Origin: Neorhizobium lilium
GTDB taxonomy: Bacteria; Pseudomonadota; Alphaproteobacteria; Rhizobiales; Rhizobiaceae
Assembly: GCF_004053875.1 (NCBI RefSeq)
Contig: NZ_SBIP01000003.1
Coordinates: 682,001 to 746,000 of the forward strand
DNA length: 64,000 nt
Reading direction: 5' to 3'
Shown here: piece after piece, positions 19,015 to 27,845 of the stretch
Layout of the letters: each line of letters opens with the position of its first letter
Numbering within the stretch: position 1 is the stretch's first letter
Position numbers and translations under genes: made by a program
Notes under the pieces: generated by a model
Database searches by the model: none
The model's input: the letters and a program-made list of their open reading frames with translations, nothing else
Told to the model about the DNA's origin: nothing

Positions 19015-19887
19015 ATGACGACCCGGTTAGCTCTTCACGACCTCACGAAAGGCCGCAGCGGGTTGACCTTCGCCATCGCCTTCGGTGCCGGCGGTGCGCG
19101 CGGACTCTCCCATATCCACGTCATCCAGGCTCTGGATGAGCTCGGCATCCGGCCCGTGGCGATCGGCGGTTCGTCCATCGGCGCGATCATGGGCGCCGGC
19201 ATGGCGGCTGGCATGACGGGCAAGGAGATCGCCGAATATGCAATCGAGACTGTGGGCAGTCGCGGCGCATTGTTCAACAGGCTCTGGAGCCTGGGACCGG
19301 CCACCATGCGCGACAGGCTTGGCGGTTTCCGCCTCGGTCACTTCAACCTGGAGCGGATCATCGAAGCATTTCTACCGCCGCAGGTGCCTTCGGATTTCGC
19401 CGAATTGCATATTCCCCTAAAAGTCTCGGTGACGGATTATTACGGGCAGGCCGAGGTCGTGCTGGAGACGGGCGATCTGCGTTCTGCGGTCGCCGCCTCG
19501 GCGGCTATTCCCGGCCTGTTCATGCCGGTCTGGGTCAATGGCCGGGTCATGATGGATGGCGGCATCTTCAACCCCGTTCCTTACGAACACCTGATGGAGC
19601 TGGCAGATGTCGTGATCGGCATTGATGTGGTCGGGGCGCCGGAAGGCGACGGCACCCATGCGCCTAACCGTATCGACAGCATATTCGGTTCAAGCCAGCT
19701 CACCATGCAGGCAAGCATAGCGCTGAAGCTGAAACTTCACCCGCCGCATATTTTTCTGCGCCCCAGCGTCAATCGCTTCGGCGTGCTCGACTTCGTGAAG
19801 GCCCGCGAAATCCTACAGGAATCGGAGACCGTGAAGGACGAGCTGAAGCGTGCGATCGAAGCCCTTCACACGGTCGTGGATGCCTGA
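19015..19887 (+). CDS. Patatin-like phospholipase
   Basis: A 290-residue patatin-domain lipid acyl hydrolase. The oxyanion loop is GAGGARG (near residue 24-30), the nucleophile GGSSIGA (near residue 52-58) and the catalytic aspartate is in MDGGIFNPVP (near residue 180). There is no signal peptide or membrane segment, so it is probably cytoplasmic or peripheral, as for RssA-like bacterial patatins. The ATG at 19015 has AAAGAGGA six bases upstream; an ATG at 19011 is out of frame. The last 22 bases overlap the convergent antiporter gene. Confidence 0.88.
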   Translation: MTTRLALHDLTKGRSGLTFAIAFGAGGARGLSHIHVIQALDELGIRPVAIGGSSIGAIMGAGMAAGMTGKEIAEYAIETVGSRGALFNRLWSLGPATMRDRLGGFRLGHFNLERIIEAFLPPQVPSDFAELHIPLKVSVTDYYGQAEVVLETGDLRSAVAASAAIPGLFMPVWVNGRVMMDGGIFNPVPYEHLMELADVVIGIDVVGAPEGDGTHAPNRIDSIFGSSQLTMQASIALKLKLHPPHIFLRPSVNRFGVLDFVKAREILQESETVKDELKRAIEALHTVVDA

Positions 19888-21692
19888 TCCGCTTCGGCGG
19901 ACATTGCCTCGCCGGCCCTCTCACCCATCACAACCGTGCGCTTCGGCTTGATCAGCGGCTCCGGCCGGACCGGGCTGTTGAACAGCATCTCGCGCCCTGC
20001 GCCAAGACCCTGTACCGCCTGGATCTGCAGCCGTTCCTCGTCCCGGTTGCGGATGTCTTCGACAATGTCCGCAGCCGAGTTCTCGCTCATGCCGAGCGCC
20101 TGCAGCGTCCGCCGGCCGAACACGAGGCCGGATTCCAGCGTTTCGCGCAGTTCGAACTCCACGGCCCGGTCGCGAAGCGCCAGCGAATGGATGCGGTCAT
20201 AGGAGCGGACGAAGAGCCGCGCCGTCGGGAAATCCGAGCGGATCAGCTCGACGATGCGGTCCGTCGTTTCGCGATTGTGGGTGCAGATGGCAACGATCTT
20301 GGCGCGCTCGATGCCCGAAGCGATCAGTACGTCCCGGCGTGTGCCGTCGCCGAAATAGATCCGGAAACCGAAATTCGCGGCCTGGCGGATACGGTCGGGA
20401 CTGTCATCGATCACGGTGACCGAACTGCCGCCTGCCAGCAGGATCTGCGAGGCGATCTGGCCGAAACGGGAAAAGCCGATCATCAGCACGTCGGCGCCCG
20501 CACCGTCGAAATCCTCTTCCAGCTCCTCCCGCGTCTCGCCCTTCAGCAAGCGTTTGGAAAGTGCCGCGCCGAGCGGCGTCAGCGCCATGGACAGCGTCAC
20601 GGAGGCGATCAGCAGCGAGGCCGTGGCTGACGAAAACAGCCCGGCCGCAGTTGCGGTCGTGAACAGCACGAAGCCGAATTCTCCGCCCTGAGGCAGCAGG
20701 AATGCGATCTGGATCGCGTCGTTATGGGAGGAACCCCAAAGACGGCATAGCGCATAGGTGATGACGGTCTTGGCGATCATGAATACCAGCACCGCCGGTA
20801 CGATGAAGAGCAGGTTTTCGGCAATCACGCCCACTTCCAGCGAAAGCCCGACGGCCACGAAGAAGAGGGCGAGCAGCAGCCCGCGGAAGGGCTCGATATC
20901 GGCTTCCAGTTCATGACGATAGGAGGACTCGGCCAGCATCACGCCGGCCAGGAATGCACCCATGGCCATGGAAAGCCCGACCGCCTGCATGGCGGCTGCC
21001 GAACCCAGCACGACCAGCAGCGCCGCCGCGATCATCACCTCGCGTGCGCCGGTGCTGGCGATCACCTGGAACATGGGCGTCAGCAGGTAGCGTCCGGCGA
21101 TGATCATGGCGCCCACGGCCGCCACCGCGATGGCGAAATCGAGAAGCGGCGTCGCAGCCGCCTCGCTGGTTCCGGGCGCCAGAATGGTGATCAGCGCCAG
21201 CAGCGGCACGATGGCAAGATCCTGGAACAGCAGCACGGAGAAGGATCGCTGCCCGTAACGGCTGTTCATGTCTCCGCTGTCGTTGAGGATCTGAAGGGCA
21301 AAGGCCGTCGAAGACAGGGCAAGCCCGAAGCCGACCATCAGGCTGCCGCGCCAATCCGCCATGTTCGACAGATAGGCAAGGCCGCTCAGAACCCCGCCGG
21401 TCACGACGACCTGGGCAGGCCCGAGACCGAACACATCACCGCGCATCTGCCACAGCCGGGACGGTTTCAGTTCGAGCCCGATGATGAAAAGCAGGAAGAC
21501 GACGCCGAATTCGGCGACCTTCAGCACTTCTTCCGTATCCGTTACCTGCTGCAGGACGGGACCGATGATCACGCCCGCGGCAAGATATCCGAGCACGGTT
21601 CCGAGACCGAGCTTGCGGAACAGGGGAGCGGCAATGACTGCGCCTGCCAGCAGCAGCAGCATTTCGGCGAAGAGCGAATTGTGGTCGAACAT
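19866..21692 (-). CDS. CPA2 family cation:proton antiporter, KefB-like with TrkA-N domain
   Basis: Inner-membrane transporter of about 608 residues. The N-terminal ~380 residues hold a dozen hydrophobic segments of the Na+/H+ exchanger fold, including LGYLAAGVIIGP (TM1-2), EFGVVFLLFIIGLELKPSRLW (shown here only in part: FLLFIIGLEL) and LLFQDLAIVP with its QD motif. The C-terminal regulatory part starts near residue 400 with a Rossmann NAD-binding domain, VLMIGFSRFGQIASQILLA. This is the KefB/KefC/YbaL architecture: K+ or Na+ efflux coupled to proton entry, ligand-gated through the TrkA-N domain. The Kef ancillary protein (KefF/KefG) is not adjacent. A TTG at 21707 would add five residues. Confidence 0.9.
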   Translation of the reverse strand: MFDHNSLFAEMLLLLAGAVIAAPLFRKLGLGTVLGYLAAGVIIGPVLQQVTDTEEVLKVAEFGVVFLLFIIGLELKPSRLWQMRGDVFGLGPAQVVVTGGVLSGLAYLSNMADWRGSLMVGFGLALSSTAFALQILNDSGDMNSRYGQRSFSVLLFQDLAIVPLLALITILAPGTSEAAATPLLDFAIAVAAVGAMIIAGRYLLTPMFQVIASTGAREVMIAAALLVVLGSAAAMQAVGLSMAMGAFLAGVMLAESSYRHELEADIEPFRGLLLALFFVAVGLSLEVGVIAENLLFIVPAVLVFMIAKTVITYALCRLWGSSHNDAIQIAFLLPQGGEFGFVLFTTATAAGLFSSATASLLIASVTLSMALTPLGAALSKRLLKGETREELEEDFDGAGADVLMIGFSRFGQIASQILLAGGSSVTVIDDSPDRIRQAANFGFRIYFGDGTRRDVLIASGIERAKIVAICTHNRETTDRIVELIRSDFPTARLFVRSYDRIHSLALRDRAVEFELRETLESGLVFGRRTLQALGMSENSAADIVEDIRNRDEERLQIQAVQGLGAGREMLFNSPVRPEPLIKPKRTVVMGERAGEAMSAEADQASTTV

Positions 21693-21804
21693 GGAACGTA
21701 CTTTCAAGTGCTAGCAGGAATGGGTCAACCCGGAATCGATCGGTTGCCCTTGATGCTTAGGCCGGTGCACAATAAATGGGAGCGGAACGAAAGGCTCTGT
21801 AAAA

Positions 21805-23151
21805 ATGACCTCCGAATTTGATTCTGCTCCGCTTCTTGCCCGCGCTGGCGAACTGATCGACCTGGCAAAGGCCGCAGGCGCGGATCAGGCCGACGCCGTC
21901 GTCGTGCGCTCCCGTTCCCGCTCCGTCAGCGTCCGGCTGGGGAAGGTGGAAGGCACGGAAGCTTCCGAAAGCGACGATTTCGTACTTCGCGTCTTCATCG
22001 GACAGCGTGTCGCCAGCGTTTCTGCCAATCCGGGCTTCGACATGAAGACGCTGGCCGAGCGTGCCGTCGCCATGGCGCGTGTTTCCCCCGAAGATCCGTT
22101 TGCCTGCCTTGCCGATGAGGCGGATCTCACCACCAGCTATCCGGATCTGGAGCTTTTCGATCCCACGGACGTGTCGACCGATTCGCTGCGCGAGGCGGCG
22201 CTGGAGATGGAGCAGGCGGCGCTCGATGTGGAGGGCGTCACGAATTCCTCCGGCGCTGGTGCTTCCGCCGGCATGGGTGGCCTCGTCCTCGTTACCTCGC
22301 ATGGTTTTTCCGGCAGCTACATGGCGACCCGTTTCGGACGCTCCGTGAGCGTCATTGCCGGCGAAGGCACGAAGATGGAGCGGGACTACGATTTCGACAG
22401 CCGCCTGTTTGCAGCCGAGCTCGATGATCCCAAGCTCATCGGCCGGCGCGCCGGCGAGCGGGTGGTCAAGCGCATCAATCCGCGCCAGATCGATACGGGG
22501 AGCAATATCACGGTCGTCTTCGACCCGCGTATCGCCCGCGGCTTCGTCGGCCATATCGCGGGCGCCATTAACGGCGCTTCGGTTGCGCGCAAGACCAGCT
22601 TCCTGCGCGACAAGATGGGTCAGCAGGTCTTGAAGGCCGGGCTCAACATCACCGACGACCCGCTCGTCGTGCGCGGTTCCTCGTCGCGCCCCTTCGATGG
22701 CGAAGGCGTTTCCGGCGAACGGCTGGTGATGATCGAGGACGGCGTGCTGAAGCACTGGTTCCTGTCCACCACCACCGGGCGCGAACTTGGAATGAAGACC
22801 AATGGCCGCGGCGTGCGCGGCGGCAATGCGGTCACCCCTGCGTCCACCAATCTTGCGCTCGAGCCGGGCGATACATCTCCCGAAGATCTGATCCGGTCGA
22901 TCGGCAACGGCTTCTACATTACCGAACTGATCGGACAGGGCGTCAACATGCTCACCGGGGAATACAGCCGTGGCGCGACCGGGTTCTGGATCGAGAATGG
23001 CGAGCTTGCCTATCCGGTCTCGGAAGTCACCATTGCCTCGAACCTCAAGGACATGTTCATGCGCGTGACGCCCGCCAACGACATCGACCGCAAGTATGGC
23101 GTCGCCTCGCCGACGCTCGTCATCGAGGGCATGACCCTGGCGGGACGTTGA
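21805..23151 (+). CDS. pmbA: PmbA/TldE family metallopeptidase subunit
   Basis: A 448-residue TldD/PmbA-family protein, collinear with PmbA (TldE): SRSRSVSVRLGKVEGTEAS cut to key part SVRLGKVEG near residue 45, VFDPRIARGFVGHI near 238, GNAVTPASTNLALEPGD near 340, and GATGFWIENGELAYPVSEVT-type ending near 390-410. TldD/TldE act as a heterodimeric protease on unfolded peptides, CcdA or modified peptides. PmbA lacks the HExxxH zinc motif of TldD, and no such motif is present here. tldD is not in this window. The stop overlaps a possible start of the next gene, so pmbA leads an operon with the phosphatase-like gene. Confidence 0.93.
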   Translation: MTSEFDSAPLLARAGELIDLAKAAGADQADAVVVRSRSRSVSVRLGKVEGTEASESDDFVLRVFIGQRVASVSANPGFDMKTLAERAVAMARVSPEDPFACLADEADLTTSYPDLELFDPTDVSTDSLREAALEMEQAALDVEGVTNSSGAGASAGMGGLVLVTSHGFSGSYMATRFGRSVSVIAGEGTKMERDYDFDSRLFAAELDDPKLIGRRAGERVVKRINPRQIDTGSNITVVFDPRIARGFVGHIAGAINGASVARKTSFLRDKMGQQVLKAGLNITDDPLVVRGSSSRPFDGEGVSGERLVMIEDGVLKHWFLSTTTGRELGMKTNGRGVRGGNAVTPASTNLALEPGDTSPEDLIRSIGNGFYITELIGQGVNMLTGEYSRGATGFWIENGELAYPVSEVTIASNLKDMFMRVTPANDIDRKYGVASPTLVIEGMTLAGR

Positions 23152-23153
23152 GC

Positions 23154-23963
23154 ATGGACGACCCCGCAGCGCGCAGCAAATGGCAGGACGATCTCGATCT
23201 TATCATCGAGGCGGCCCGGCAGGCGGGCGAGGTGGCCTTCAGCTATTTCGGTCAGGCTCCGGAAGTCTGGTGGAAGAATGAGGGAAGCTCACCCGTCAGC
23301 GCCGCCGATTTTGCCGCCAATGATCGTCTGCGCGATATCCTGATGAAGGCAAGGCCGCATTATGGTTGGCTGTCCGAGGAAACCGACGACGATCCGGATC
23401 GGCTTGCTCGGGAGACGGTCTTCGTGATCGACCCGATCGACGGGACGCGCGCCTTCATCAATGGCGAGAAGACCTGGTGCGTTTCGGTGGCCGTCGTCCA
23501 TCAAGGCCGACCGGTTGCCGGCGTGCTCGTGGCGCCCGCGCTGGAGGAGGAGTTCTGGGCGAGTGCCGAAGGACCGTCCTTCAAGAACGGCATGCCGATC
23601 CGGGTGTCGGGCGGTGATGGTTCGGAGCTTCTCATCGCCGCCGACGAGAGCCTGATCAAAAAGTTCGACAGCCCCTTCCGCGAAAGGGTGCGCCGCATCC
23701 GTCATGTTCCTTCGCTCGCATACCGGCTGGCCATGGTGGCCGATAGCCGGATCGACGGCACCGTGGTCAAGCGCGACTCCCATGACTGGGATCTGGCCGC
23801 CGCGGACTTGATCCTGGAGCGGGCCGGCGGCCGGCTTGCCGACCTCGACAACCGCCCCTTGACCTATAACCGCAAGTCGGTGAACCGCGAGGTGCTGGTG
23901 GCGGGCGCGGAACATGCGATATCCAGCCTCCTGCCGCGTCTGCTGGGCGGGACGGCGGGTTGA
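23154..23963 (+). CDS. Inositol monophosphatase family protein (CysQ-like)
   Basis: A 269-residue Mg-dependent phosphatase of the IMPase/CysQ superfamily. Metal-binding motifs are complete: E-E-T in LSEETDDDPD (near residue 76), DPIDGTRAF (near 95-103) and HDWDLAAADLILERAGG (near 211-226). Substrate may be inositol phosphates or 3'-phosphoadenosine 5'-phosphate; the sequence does not decide, but CysQ-type annotation is common for this locus. The ATG at 23154 is preferred over a TTG that overlaps the pmbA stop. In rhizobia it precedes the DUF4170-waaA-lpxK group, so a role in envelope biogenesis is possible but unproven. Confidence 0.88.
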   Translation: MDDPAARSKWQDDLDLIIEAARQAGEVAFSYFGQAPEVWWKNEGSSPVSAADFAANDRLRDILMKARPHYGWLSEETDDDPDRLARETVFVIDPIDGTRAFINGEKTWCVSVAVVHQGRPVAGVLVAPALEEEFWASAEGPSFKNGMPIRVSGGDGSELLIAADESLIKKFDSPFRERVRRIRHVPSLAYRLAMVADSRIDGTVVKRDSHDWDLAAADLILERAGGRLADLDNRPLTYNRKSVNREVLVAGAEHAISSLLPRLLGGTAG

Positions 23964-24014
23964 CCTTTCCTGTGGAATGCAGCAGAGGAGTGCCCTGGGA
24001 GGCAGAAGCCAGGG

Positions 24015-24266
24015 ATGAATGAGATGACGGAAGAGAACGGGAAAAAACAACTGCTGCACCTGGTTTTCGGTGGCGAGCTGGAAAGCCTCGAAGGCGTGCA
24101 GTTCAAGGATCTCTCGGGTCTCGATATCGTCGGCATCTTTCCCGATTATGCCAGTGCGCTTGTCGCGTGGCGCTCCAAGGCGCAGCAGACGGTCGATAAC
24201 GCTCAGATGCGCTACTTCATCGTTCACATGCACCGCCTCCTCGACCCGGATTCCAAGTCGAGCTGA
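24015..24266 (+). CDS. DUF4170 domain protein
   Basis: A small 83-residue soluble protein. LLHLVFGGELESLEGVQFKD, VGIFPDYASALVAWRSKAQQTVD and RYFIVHMHRLLDP match the DUF4170 family as I know it from alphaproteobacteria, where it sits next to waaA. Function is unknown. The start could instead be the ATG at 24024, which has AGGGA nine bases upstream. A short hairpin (CCCTGG/CCAGGG) lies just before the start. It probably belongs to the same operon as the phosphatase and the lipid A genes. Confidence 0.75.
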   Translation: MNEMTEENGKKQLLHLVFGGELESLEGVQFKDLSGLDIVGIFPDYASALVAWRSKAQQTVDNAQMRYFIVHMHRLLDPDSKSS

Positions 24267-24436
24267 GGTGAGCCAGGCGGCTTGACATCCTGTCCTTGCA
24301 GAATGGAGTTGGTTCGGCCGCATGCGGTCGGCAACCCTCTTTTTTGACGCATTTGTGAAACAGAGAAAATGCGTTATGGATGAGCAATCGGGGGCGGGTT
24401 CTTGACGGCGATCAGCATGGATAGGAGGCAGGGACG

Positions 24437-25762
24437 ATGAGCGGCGGTTTGGCGCGGCTTGCTCTGTACGGTTATCGTATTGCCGGCGTCGCGCTTTATC
24501 CGCTGGCGAGCCCCTACCTCACCTATCGCGGCTTGAAGCGCAAGGAAGACCCCTCGCGTCGGCTGGAGCGTCTCGGTTATGCCAGCATGCCGCGCCCTCG
24601 CGGCCCGTTGGTCTGGGCGCATGCCGCAAGCGTCGGCGAAACGCTGGCGATCATGCCGATGATCCGCGAACTGCGTCGCCGCCAGATTCATGTGCTCCTG
24701 ACGACCGGCACCGTCACCTCCGCCAGTCTGGTCGAGGCGCGGCTGGGCCGGGAAGTCATTCACCAATATGTGCCGCTCGACATCAAATTCCCCATAAAGC
24801 GCTTCATCTCCTATTGGAAGCCGGACGCCTGCATCACGGCGGAGTCGGAAATCTGGCCCACCACCATCGCCGAGCTTGCGCGGCGCGGCATACCGCAGAT
24901 CCGGGTCAATGCGCGCATATCCGATCGCTCCTTCGACCGCTGGCGCAGCCGCCACAGCCTGGCGGAAGCTCTGTTCGAGAAGCTGGCTCTGGTCGTGGCG
25001 CAGTCGGATCTCGATGCCGAACGCTTCCGCGATCTCGGCGCCTGGCCGGTCATCGTTTCCGGCAACCTCAAGACCGATACCGATCCGCCGCCCTGTGACG
25101 AGGCCTTGCTTGCGCGCTATAGCGCCGAAATCGGCACGCGAAAGACCTGGGCGGCGATTTCCACCTTCGAGGGCGAGGAACAGGCCGCAGCCAAGGTGCA
25201 CAAGGTGCTGAGGCCCAAGAACGATCAATTGACGATTATCGTGCCGCGCCATCCAGATCGCGCCGACGCAATCGAGGCGATGCTGAAGGAGGAGGGGCTC
25301 TCTGTCGCACGCCGCTCCCGCAACGATCCGGTCACCGAAAGCACCGACATTCTGCTCGGCGATTCCATCGGCGAAATGGGCCTCTATCTCAGGCTGACCG
25401 AGATCGCCTTTGTCGGCCGCTCCCTGACGAACGAGGGCGGCCAGAACCCGCTTGAGCCTGCCATGCTGGGCTGCGCGGTCCTGTCGGGTCCAAACCTCCA
25501 GAATTTTCGTGACGCCTACCAGAATTTGGCGCGAAAGGGCGCGGCGCGTGTCGTGCGTGATGTCGAAATGCTGGCCAAAGCGGTGCATTATCTGCTGATC
25601 AACGACGCTGCACGGCGCAAGATGATGGATGCGGGCCACGAGACGATGGAAGAAATGCGCGGCGCCCTGGGCAAGACCATCAAGGCGCTCGAACCCTATA
25701 TCAACCCGCTCACCGTAACGGCGCGTCTGCAGCCGAGACCAAAGGCAGCGGCAGCGCGATGA
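24437..25762 (+). CDS. waaA: 3-deoxy-D-manno-octulosonic acid transferase
   Basis: Transfers Kdo from CMP-Kdo to lipid IVA at the inner membrane in LPS core synthesis. The 441-residue protein has an N-terminal membrane anchor (residues ~8-30), RLERLGY, the essential glutamate region LVWAHAASVGETLAIMPMI in short form HAASVGE (near residue 63-69), TAESEIWP (near 136), the nucleotide-binding VPRHPDR (near 270) and the C-terminal NEGGQNPLEPA (GGxxNxLEP motif, near 333). Its last codons overlap the HAD gene start (ATGA). It forms an operon with the HAD gene and lpxK, and is essential in most Gram-negatives. Confidence 0.95.
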   Translation: MSGGLARLALYGYRIAGVALYPLASPYLTYRGLKRKEDPSRRLERLGYASMPRPRGPLVWAHAASVGETLAIMPMIRELRRRQIHVLLTTGTVTSASLVEARLGREVIHQYVPLDIKFPIKRFISYWKPDACITAESEIWPTTIAELARRGIPQIRVNARISDRSFDRWRSRHSLAEALFEKLALVVAQSDLDAERFRDLGAWPVIVSGNLKTDTDPPPCDEALLARYSAEIGTRKTWAAISTFEGEEQAAAKVHKVLRPKNDQLTIIVPRHPDRADAIEAMLKEEGLSVARRSRNDPVTESTDILLGDSIGEMGLYLRLTEIAFVGRSLTNEGGQNPLEPAMLGCAVLSGPNLQNFRDAYQNLARKGAARVVRDVEMLAKAVHYLLINDAARRKMMDAGHETMEEMRGALGKTIKALEPYINPLTVTARLQPRPKAAAAR

Positions 25763-26487
25763 AGGAGCTCGACTGGAGCTCCGTCGCCGGCATCCTGTTC
25801 GACAAGGACGGCACGCTTCTGCGCTATGACGAGAGCTGGGGTCCGGTCAATCGCGAGGCTGCGCGCATTGCCGCGGCCGGCGATGACGATCTGGAACTGA
25901 GGCTGCTCCAAGCGGCCGGCATGGACCCGGTCTCCGGCCAGACGCGGGCCGATAGTCTTCTGGCTGCCGGCAACGCCGCGGAGATTGCCGCAGGCTTTGT
26001 AGCCGCAGGCTCGCCGCTCGATGCCGCGGAGTTGACGCGTCTTCTGGACGCACTCTTCGTTCGGGCGACGGAATGGGCCGTGCCGGTCACGAATCTTGGT
26101 ACTTTTTTCACCCGCCTCAAGGATCTTGGCCTCAAGCTCGGGGTCGCCTCTAGCGATAACGAGCAATCGATCCGCCAGACGGCGATCCGCTTCGGCTTCG
26201 CCGAGCATCTTGATTTCGTGGCAGGCTATGACAGCGGTCACGGCGTGAAGCCCGGTCCTGGCATGCTGCTTGGTTTCTGCGAAGCGGTGGGTCTTCATCC
26301 GTCGCAGGTAGCGATGGTCGGCGACAACAATCACGATATGCACATGGGAAAAGCAGCCGGTGCCGGGCTCAAGATTGCTGTCCTGACCGGAACCGGCTCT
26401 CGGGAAACGCTCGCCGCTGCTGCCGATCTTTGCCTCGACGACATCACCGCGCTCGAAGCGCTTCTGCCTCTGAAGCTTGAGGCTTAG
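25759..26487 (+). CDS. HAD-superfamily hydrolase (phosphoglycolate phosphatase-like)
   Basis: A 242-residue HAD subfamily IA phosphatase. All four motifs are present: FDKDGTLLR (nucleophile Asp, near residue 15), GVASSDN (motif II Ser, near 132), the lysine in HGVKPGP (near 162), and VGDNNHDMHMG (motif IV, near 192). The alpha-helical cap lies between residues 25 and 110. Similarity to Gph suggests small phosphate esters as substrates, but its place between waaA and lpxK, overlapping waaA by four bases, raises the possibility of a role in Kdo/lipid A metabolism. That is inference: Kdo-8-phosphate phosphatase KdsC belongs to a different HAD subclass. Confidence 0.85.
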   Translation: MKELDWSSVAGILFDKDGTLLRYDESWGPVNREAARIAAAGDDDLELRLLQAAGMDPVSGQTRADSLLAAGNAAEIAAGFVAAGSPLDAAELTRLLDALFVRATEWAVPVTNLGTFFTRLKDLGLKLGVASSDNEQSIRQTAIRFGFAEHLDFVAGYDSGHGVKPGPGMLLGFCEAVGLHPSQVAMVGDNNHDMHMGKAAGAGLKIAVLTGTGSRETLAAAADLCLDDITALEALLPLKLEA

Positions 26488-26490
26488 GCC

Positions 26491-27525
26491 ATGGTCTCCG
26501 AGGCGCCGCCCTTCTGGTGGATGAAGGCCGGCTGGCAGGCCTGGGCGCTTTCCCCTTTCTCCTTCGTCTATGGCCGCATCGCCGGGCGACGCATGGCACG
26601 CACCAGGCGGGCGCAAGTCCCGGTGCCGGTGATCTGTGTCGGTAATTTCACTGTCGGCGGCGCGGGCAAGACCCCAACGGCCATCGCGCTTGCCAGGGCA
26701 GCAAAAATGAAGGGCTTGAAGCCGGGCTTCCTCACCCGCGGTTATGGCGGTTCGCTGGATGTCACAACCACGGTCGATCCGGCGCATCACCGGGCGGATG
26801 CGGTGGGCGACGAAGCCCTGCTGCTGGCGCGAGAGGCGCCGACGGTCATTTCCCGGGGCCGTGTGGAGGGCGCGCATCGCCTTGTCGCGGAAGGTGCGGA
26901 GCTCATCATCATGGATGACGGCTTCCAGAGCGCCCGGCTGGAGCTGGATTTCGCTCTTGTGGTGATCGACACGCGTCGCGGCATCGGCAATGGCCATCTC
27001 GTGCCGGGCGGGCCGGTTCGTGCCCCGATCGGCGAACAGATACGACAGCTTTCGGCCATCCTCAGGGTGGGTGACGGTGACGCCGCCGACCGTCTCGTGC
27101 GGCAGGCGGCAAGGGCCGGAAAGCAGATCCATGTTGCGACGCTGCGGCCACGCGACGGGCAATCTCTGGCCGGCCGCAATGTCTTTGCCTTCACGGGAAT
27201 TGCCGATCCGGAGAAATTCTACCGCACGGTGAAATCGGTGGGCGGCCTCGTTGCCGGTGTCCGGTCGTTCCCGGATCATCACTTCTTTACGGAAGACGAG
27301 ATGCTGAGCCTTCTTGAGGATGCCCGCAAGGAGGGGCTAACCCTCGTCACCACGGCCAAGGATGCAGCGCGGCTCGCGGGCCGTCATGGTCCGGCAGAGG
27401 AACTGCTGCGAAGCGTTACGGTGATCGAAGTGGATATGGCCTTCGACGATCACCAGGCTCCAGCCAAGATCATCGACGCGGCCTTCGACCGGTTTCGTCT
27501 CAGGCGCCTGCGCAAACCTATCTGA
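26491..27525 (+). CDS. lpxK: Tetraacyldisaccharide 4'-kinase
   Basis: Phosphorylates the 4' position of the lipid A disaccharide at the inner membrane. The 344 residues contain an N-terminal membrane helix ([19 protein letters not shown]), the P-loop [17 protein letters not shown] (near residues 50-66), the catalytic-site region TRGYGG (near 85), GDEALLLA and the conserved MDDGFQS (near 148). The product feeds WaaA, encoded two genes upstream. It lies three bases after the HAD gene and ends the operon; a DUF2093 gene faces it. Confidence 0.95.
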   Translation: MVSEAPPFWWMKAGWQAWALSPFSFVYGRIAGRRMARTRRAQVPVPVICVGNFTVGGAGKTPTAIALARAAKMKGLKPGFLTRGYGGSLDVTTTVDPAHHRADAVGDEALLLAREAPTVISRGRVEGAHRLVAEGAELIIMDDGFQSARLELDFALVVIDTRRGIGNGHLVPGGPVRAPIGEQIRQLSAILRVGDGDAADRLVRQAARAGKQIHVATLRPRDGQSLAGRNVFAFTGIADPEKFYRTVKSVGGLVAGVRSFPDHHFFTEDEMLSLLEDARKEGLTLVTTAKDAARLAGRHGPAEELLRSVTVIEVDMAFDDHQAPAKIIDAAFDRFRLRRLRKPI

Positions 27526-27546
27526 AATCGCCAGTATCAGCGGCGG

Positions 27547-27780
27547 TCAGGCACGAACCTGGTTCGGCAGGATGCCGGCGCGCTTGTCGGCTTCGAGCGC
27601 GGTGACGCAATCCGCATAGGGCTCCTGGCGCGCGACGCTCCAGTATTTCAGCTCATCGAGCGGGATCTGGACGCCCGTCATAGCGCAGACGACGTAGGAG
27701 CCGGCCGTCAGGATCTGGTAGTCGCCGTCGAGATACCGGATCTTCGCTTCGCGATAGCCGCTTCCTTCAAACCGGTTCAT
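27547..27780 (-). CDS. DUF2093 domain protein
   Basis: A 77-residue protein matching the rhizobial DUF2093 family: MNRFEGSGYREAKIRYLDGD, then YQILTAGSYVVCAMTGVQIP and LDELKYWSVARQEPYAD. Function is unknown. The two cysteines (VVCAMTG and YADCVTA) could bind a metal but are not in a known motif. The ATG at 27780 is chosen because an ideal AGGAGG lies eight bases upstream; a longer frame from 27804 exists. It is convergent with lpxK and upstream of nothing on its strand except that mutL reads toward it. Confidence 0.8.
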   Translation of the reverse strand: MNRFEGSGYREAKIRYLDGDYQILTAGSYVVCAMTGVQIPLDELKYWSVARQEPYADCVTALEADKRAGILPNQVRA

Positions 27781-27845
27781 TCTTGGCCTCCTGCGGAAGA
27801 TCATTCCTAGCCTTTAGAGCGAGAACCCGACGATTTCCAGCATTT

